From Enoplolaimus lenunculus (taxonomy: Eukaryota > Nematoda > Enoplea > Enoplida > Thoracostomopsidae): a stretch of DNA of 64,000 bases. The stretch is taken from positions 53,510 through 117,509 of the forward strand of contig JASANG010000148.1 of NCBI GenBank assembly GCA_030248215.1, written 5' to 3'. Shown here piece after piece: positions 57,901 through 64,000 of the stretch. A model generated the notes under the pieces. That model had not been told where the DNA came from. It worked only from the letters and a program-made list of their open reading frames with translations, and searched no databases. Every line of letters starts with the position of its first letter. The stretch's first letter is position 1. Both the position numbers and the translations under genes were made by a program.

Positions 57901-58848
57901 TTAAAATTGTTACGTCTAGAAATCGGTTTTGTAGAATGTTTCATTCCATTAAGAAAAATTTCAAACTCGGGATGTTTTAAGAATAACCAAACTTGTGTTA
58001 TTTCGCTGGTTGAGAATTTTTTGTAAACTTTGAAGTGAGCATTCATTAGAAAAAAGGTTTTTTAAAATTTTTCATTCCATTAAGAAAATTTCAAACTCGA
58101 GATGTTGTAAAGAATAACCAAACTTGTGTTATTTCGCTGGTTGAGAATTTTTGTAAACTTTGAAGTGAGCATTCGTTTGAAAAAAAATAATTTTATCACG
58201 GTTGCTTGTGATCATTAAAGTATAATGTAACTTTTTTCGCTAACTGTTGAATTATCATTGTGTTCTTGATTCTTTGTGAAATACATAATTGCGTTTCATA
58301 CATTCGTTCTTCGTTCATTTGTATTGTATTCGTTAGCAGTTTAAAGTTGAGTTGAACTGTCACATTCAGTACATAACTTACCATTGTATTGTTTTACCTA
58401 TTATTATTATTATTATATGGTTTCGTATGGTTGTGTAAGGAAAGGATAGGCCACTGTGTGTGCTTGCGTACTGTCTTATTTGGTTTGGCCGTTCAACTTA
58501 TAAAGCTAAACATCAGAAGATTCCGTTGACTTATATATTTTTCTAGCACCTATTTCCATATTTAGATAAATTTTGAAAGTAATCATCCAAATCAATTGAA
58601 AGTTGACAATTTTGAAAAACTGTATTCCCTGGTGCAGGGGAAGCCATAGCTGTTTTAATTGTAGGTTGCGTGAATTTTTGTGTATCCACAACCGTCGACT
58701 TTTGGCCAAAATCGGTTCTGTTTTGAAATTTTTCGAAATTTCAGTTTCTCATGAGCATGACCGAATTTCTTGAAACTGAAACAAGTAAACCCAGCTTCTT
58801 TGCCAACACATGAACAATTGGTAGTTCTTGTTGCGAAACTGTTTCAGG
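54950..58848. other. Downstream flank, no gene seen
   Basis: Contains the unmarked 3' UTR of the PHD-SET gene, a C run at 55303-55312, and AT-rich non-coding sequence. No canonical AATAAA close to the stop was identified. Confidence 0.5.
57938..58185. repeat. Tandem duplication, about 125-bp unit
   Basis: TTTCATTCCATTAAGAAAA ... TTGAAGTGAGCATTC occurs twice in succession with few differences. Confidence 0.85.
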
Positions 58849-59235
58849 CAGGGTGCAACCGGAATTCCGGTTCCGGGAAATTTTGACCCTCCGGTTCCGG
58901 TAATTTTTTACCGGAATTAGAAATACCGGTATTAAATTTTGGTCGGTGGAAATTAAAATATTTTACTAAAAATGACAATAGAAATTAAGTAATTTCTTTC
59001 GAATAGTGTATAAACCTTGACAATCGCTGAAAATAAACCATGTAAGGTTGATTGCACTTCCGTGGATTATGAAAATCTAAAATACAGCAGATAAAGTGAT
59101 TACTTATCTCCATCTTAGGGTTATTTCACCAATAATATTGCAAAAAGAAAATTAAAATGAACTTTCGGTGGCATGTATTTTTCATTTTCCGGTTCGGTTT
59201 CCGGCAATTAATTCTAGAATTCTAGTTGCACCCTG
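58849..59235. mobile_element. hAT-like MITE, copy 2, perfect target duplication
   Basis: Starts CAGGGTGCAACCGGAATTCC and ends AGTTGCACCCTG. Flanked on both sides by GTTTCAGG, an exact 8-bp target site duplication, the length typical of hAT transposases. Non-coding, 387 bp. Confidence 0.88.
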
Positions 59236-60552
59236 GTTTCAGGTTATATTCTCCAATTATAAAATTTTAGAATTGGTCGCAATTATAAAGTTTGCAAATT
59301 GTAGAAATAAGCATATTTTATAATATTTTCGGAAATTTCACGATATACCACTTTTTAGAGGATGGATAGTGTAGCGTGGTCGTTTCGTTGATGTTCGGTT
59401 TTATTATATAATTGAGCCCTATTGCTGTTTTTGTTGCTATTATTATTATTATTATTTTTGCTGCTCCTGCTGTATCATACAAAATGCTTTTTCCGACTGA
59501 TACAAACAACAGTTTTAATGTGCAAAATTAAACTTATATTAATTACTTGTGTTGCTGTTTCTTCACATTTTTCATATGAATATGTTATAGCTGAATTGTA
59601 TCTTTATAAATATTTGGTTATATCTATTTTTCAAGTGAGTTTGGCTACTCGAGTCAACATTTTGTGTATGTGTTGTGTTTACGTATTAATAACTTGATTC
59701 AAAATGAGCACATTTGTAAGCTTACGTGTTAAGCGACGCTTCAATCCCTGTTCGCTTACACAACTTTTTGTAGTTGGAACTTTTCATGCAAATTACCTTT
59801 ACAACTTACAGTGCCAGTTATTAAAAACTGTTTTTGATGTGGTTATAACAGAGGCAATGGATTACACATGATTGCAGTAAATGGCAAGCATGATAGAACG
59901 AACACTATATAAGTCAATTTCAGGGATCGGCCGAATGTCTGGTTCTGGTAGACATCGACCGGATCTGGGCCGGAACCAAGCAATTTCTAAAATGCGAATC
60001 CGGTCAAATAAATTAGCGGATCTCCCGAAATGCAACTTAATAAGTGTTGGGTGTATACGCTATGTTTTCGTTTTGTACATATGACATTTTAGATAGCCTG
60101 AATAGTGAATATTGGCATACATCAATTGCAATGGTCAAAAAGCATAAATCAACAATTGAAATGGTCAAAAAATAAAACAACTTTTTGAGTTTTCTACTTT
60201 AAGAGATCCGTTTGCGCTCGCCTGAACGACAGTTTAAAACAGCTCGGAAAATCAGCGGACGTATACTGACTCTACCTCAACTTAAGTATCAATATCGGTA
60301 GCCAAATATCGATATCGGTGTTTTTCAGTATCGGTTCAACATTAATTTGTACATAGCATTTGCCAATTTTGACGAGAAGTCTTCGACACTTTAAGCGGAA
60401 ACTATAAAGGCTGCTATATTTAAATGGGTCGCTTGATATTGTGTTTACCAACTAGATTTGACTTTGTTTATCTAGTCGTACAAGTGGTGTAGATGGTTGA
60501 GTTTTCACTTAGTAGTTAAACTAGGTGTAGGCTGTAGGGTATTCGCACACGA

Positions 60553-60682
60553 CGTAATTTGACTTTTGTACACTTCCTCCATAGCCGTAGGCTTAGGTTT
60601 AAATTGAGGAAAAGTTTAGCTAAACCTAATCCTAAACTTAACCCTGCAGTTTAAATGTGGTGAAAGTGTACAAAAGTTATGC
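60553..60682. mobile_element. Short inverted-repeat element (TTTTGTACACTT ends)
   Basis: GACTTTTGTACACTTCC on the left and GAAAGTGTACAAAAGTT on the right face each other across about 90 bp with CTTAGG/CCTAA motifs. Confidence 0.55.
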
Positions 60683-61637
60683 AATTGTTCTAAATCATTG
60701 GCTGCGTTTTCACGTCGGTCAATATTGCAATACATTGTTTTGCGCTTTGTTTTAATTTATACTGTGCAGTACATTAGATTTGCTTTCTTTTATAGTTTTT
60801 ATTAAATTGCTATAAGGCCGAAGTCAACTGCATTAATAAAACCCTTAGAAATGAATAAAGTCCTGGCTACACGAAAGCTGAGAAATAAGCATAATTTAGC
60901 GGTTTTAAATTTTGGTGGAAATTGTATTGAGTACAAATTTTGGGGAAAATTAGTTTATGCCGTACAGTTCAAAACTACCAATTGTAAAAGCAACTGTTTG
61001 CTCGCGAAATAATTTTTGGTGTCGCTTTGAGTTCAGATTTGTGTTTTGTATAGCTGTGCAAGGAAAGGAACCACAGTACTGATTAAAAGATAAATTTTTT
61101 CAGCAAAATTTGAGATGGAGTTGTGGATGTGTTTGAAAAAAAATTGGATTTAAATTTTTGATGTTACCAAATTTTTTGCATATCAGGTTTTTATACTGGT
61201 TAGATACATTCACAATGTAATTGCAGTTGCGTATGCATTATCTTATAGAATATTAAACTTCGCTTCCGGGTTTCTGTTTTTCGGGCGTGATAAGCATTAA
61301 TCAATCAGTCTCATGTGGCTGTGGCTAAAATTGCCAGGAATCATTTTGAGCGGTTCTCGTGCGGCTCAAATATATGAAAAGTTTCTAAGTCAATCTTTGT
61401 TAATACTTAAATTTTCGAGCAAAAACAAATAAACGACAAAAATTCTCAAAACAAAACAATAGTTTTGCTTTTTAAAGAGGTTTCATGAGTACAATTTAAT
61501 TTAGACCAAGTGGCCCATGTAAAGATCAGGGTGGAACGTTATTCTCTGGGACTAGAGAAGAGCTTGTATATAAAATTTAGTTAGCAACTTAAGTTATGTT
61601 TAACGTACTTAGTGTTTTAAAAACGACTTAATGGTTA

Positions 61638-62038
61638 CTGTAGTGACCCGAGTAAGAGGGGTACCCATTTTGAGTCCCAATCAATAGGAGTCCGTATCTC
61701 TAATAAGAGTCCGTAGCGGATAAAGTCCCTAAACCATAATTAGAGTCAATGAATGTCAGTTATTTCTAATTGTAGCGCATATAATTTGAGTTTGAAACTT
61801 TTAAGCGTACTTAAATGTTGAAAGTACATTCCTAAGTATAACCTTGCAATATCGCTCAAAATAATGACAAGACAAACACACGTTTAATTCAACGGATAAT
61901 TGCAGCACCGGATATATATCAGTTACGAATGGGGCGGAGGGCGGGTTAAAAAACAGTCCATAACCGAGCAACAAGGGGGGAACCCTCTGGAGAAGCCAAA
62001 TAAATATCACTCCCCCCTTAATATTCGGGTCACTACAG
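61638..62038 (-). mobile_element. TA-MITE family, copy 3
   Basis: Ends CTGTAGTGACCCGAGTAAG and CGGGTCACTACAG, flanked by TA on both sides, as for Tc1/mariner-type targets. Internally inverted relative to the 4681 copy. Confidence 0.8.
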
Positions 62039-62204
62039 TAAGTAATTACTTAGCACGTAACTTAAATGGCGTTTCGAAAACCAGTCATTGTCTGACATCT
62101 TTTGTTGGAATATCTTTATTATGGCTTAAAAACAGTTCGGATAAATTGAACTCAATGCTGGCGTACGGTACATTCAAAATTTAACTCGTGCATTTGTTTT
62201 GAAA

Positions 62205-62643
62205 ATGTGTCCCGGATACGAGGGGGGACTGATATTAGTTTGACCTCTTCAGATGGACCCCCTTGTTCTTCGGTTACGGACTGTTATTTATTTTTAAGCC
62301 GCCCTGCGCGCCATTTTTCGTTACTAATAGGATGTCGGGTATTGCAACCATCGGTTGAATTGTGTATTTGTGTTGTATCAAACGCCCCTTGATGCATAAT
62401 ACAAGGATATATTTAGGAATGTACTTTCAAAACTTAAGTATGCTTTAAAGTTTCGAACTGAAATTATTTGGTCTTGGAGTCATTTATGCGCTACAATTAG
62501 GAATAATTGACATGGACTATAATAAGGGTTTACGGACTCTATTCGCTTACGGACTTTTATTAGGGATACGGACTCCTATTGGTTGGACTCAAAATAGGGA
62601 CTCCCACCTCTTATTACCCTCCCTCATATTCGGGTCACTACAG
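62205..62643 (+). mobile_element. TA-MITE family, copy 4
   Basis: Left end degraded (TGTCCCGGATACGAGG); right end TTCGGGTCACTACAG followed by TA. Internal sequence is collinear with 4681-5125. Confidence 0.7.
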
Positions 62644-63208
62644 TACTATTTTCGTTAAGTATATAGGTTTGGCACTATTACTTCGTGGGGCAGGTTTACC
62701 ACTGCGTATTCAACTTTTGGAAAATTTAACGGTTCTTGTAGCTAAGCTTGAAGTTGCCTGTCAGCATGTGCAAAACATTGGTGGATTAACCAAAGCACAT
62801 AAATTGACAGCACATACAACGACCTGTAGTTATATTGTAGTATTTACCTATCATTTCAATGAACGCATTGCAAGTCAACTAGCTTTGTGTACTATAACGA
62901 AAAAAAACAGATTAATATTCACGTTGCATATTTTTTATTTCAAATCAGAAACCTTTCATCGACTAAGCTTGTTCGTACCAAATTCTTTGTGCCTCCAGTC
63001 TGGCGAAACACCTTGATTGCCTGTAAAATAATTGTTTTTAAGCTTTAAATACCGACAACAACGAAAACTTTTATTACTTTTTTCAATTAAATTAAAGTTT
63101 TGTTGCTTGCACCTGTTAATCACAATCGTGTTGTTTTCGTTATAAGTCAAAACCGCAAATATCAACTTTTTATTCGACCCCTGAAGCTTAAAGCCGGAAG
63201 CTAACGCT

Positions 63209-63583
63209 CAATGGCGGATCCACGGGGGGCCACCCCGGCCGTGCCCCCCCAACAGCATCTCGACAAAACTTATATAGTGTCAATTGCTGTTCTACGCTGT
63301 TTATTTCTCTGTTTTATACACAATAGTATAAGCACGCTTTAAAGTTTCTTGGCTCTGGAGTCATTTATGCGCTACAATTAGGGATAATAGACATTTATGG
63401 ACTCTAAACAAGGGTTTAAGGACTCGACCCGCTACGGATTCTTATTAGGGATACGGACTCCTATTAATTGGGACTCAAAATGGGGACCCCCCTCTTATTT
63501 GGGTCACTACAGTATGGGTCAAAAATAAGTTTATTACCTGTGAAATTTTGCCCCCCCATTTTGAGATCCTGGATCCGCCACTG
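63209..63583. mobile_element. CAGTGGCGGATCC-type hAT-like element with nested MITE
   Basis: Ends CAATGGCGGATCC and GGATCCGCCACTG, inverted with one mismatch. Flanks TAACGCT and CAACGCT are nearly the same. A TA-MITE fragment (about 63338-63512) is inserted inside. Confidence 0.65.
63338..63512 (+). mobile_element. TA-MITE family, copy 5 (truncated, nested)
   Basis: Matches the right part of copies 2 and 4; ends GGGTCACTACAG followed by TA. Confidence 0.65.
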
Positions 63584-63904
63584 CAACGCTGCCCTGGTAT
63601 TTCCAATCAGGAAGGATTTCGGTGACCTATATTTTCTTATACCATTAACAGAGGTATATTACACAACTTCACTCATTGGTCAGCAACGTACCGTAATAAC
63701 AAAGTACGAGATTATTGTTGCGATAACAAAATTATGCGCAATCAAATCAGTAATGCAAAACAGTAGCAAATCGAAGGTGAGCAGTGTAAATTCGTTGCCG
63801 TAAAACAATGCTGCAGTGAACGCTTGTTCTGACTGATCTAGAAACAATGCTTAGTTTTTGCATTTAATAAACAGTACCGCTGGCGTCAGCTACTCCCTTA
63901 TGTC

Positions 63905-64000
63905 CGGCCAATGTTACATTAAGGGGCGTAACAGTAGATTAAGGGTATTCCTAAAAGCCTAAGCCTAGAAACCTGGACGCCCCTTACAGTAACATTGGCC
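63905..64000. mobile_element. Short palindromic element at the right edge
   Basis: GGCCAATGTTAC(ATT)AAGGGGCG and its inverse CGCCCCTTACAGTAACATTGGCC frame about 45 bp that contains AAGCCTAAGCC. It may continue beyond the window. Confidence 0.6.

Noticed and set aside
1-64000. CRISPR arrays, operons or prokaryotic signals
   Set aside because: The window is spliced eukaryotic DNA; repeats are satellites and transposons, without spacer structure.

Overview
The window is animal (metazoan) nuclear DNA: AT-rich, with many short spliced exons, long introns, and intergenic and intronic space filled with short inverted-repeat transposons and satellites. Interstitial TTAGGC arrays (the nematode telomere unit) and a secreted protein whose Cys/Trp/Gly modules resemble nematode MIG-18-like fibronectin-I modules hint at a nematode, perhaps one with large introns. 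That placement is an inference, not a result.

The dominant gene runs on the + strand from 8542 to 54949. By joining splice sites with matching phases I reconstruct 38 coding exons (7896 nt, 2631 residues, one continuous frame). The protein has an N-terminal DHNY motif, a KMT2E (MLL5)/SETD5-type PHD finger, a SET domain with the divergent RRSC core, a Cys-rich post-SET segment and the short C-terminal motifs of that family (SREEKK, KKRW, TPLKKR, LSEYLQRKQ). It is the local KMT2E/SETD5/UpSET orthologue.

Exons 8-15 of this gene sit in a direct-inverted-direct triplication: copy A about 11.94-15.66 kb, copy B inverted about 15.67-18.00 kb, copy C about 18.02-21.77 kb. Damage is complementary. 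Copy A is intact on its left and broken on its right, copy C is the reverse, and copy B is broken near its C-side end. A working transcript must therefore use A for exon 8 and C for exons 13-14. This could be a real rearrangement or a fold-back assembly error over a single-copy locus.

The 17-kb intron 35 (36660-53830) contains an antisense gene on the minus strand (45610 down to 39067). Seven phase-compatible exons encode about 1184 residues: signal peptide, repeated Cys-containing modules, and a Ser/Thr/Asn/Gln-rich tail. I do not know its function.

The flanks (1-8541 and 54950-64000) and the larger introns hold no convincing genes. They contain hAT-like MITEs (one with a perfect 8-bp target duplication), a TA-duplicating MITE family with at least five copies, a TTAGGC-bearing inverted-repeat element, a tRNA-like SINE family, a roughly 165-bp satellite present in both orientations, fold-back arrays and microsatellites.
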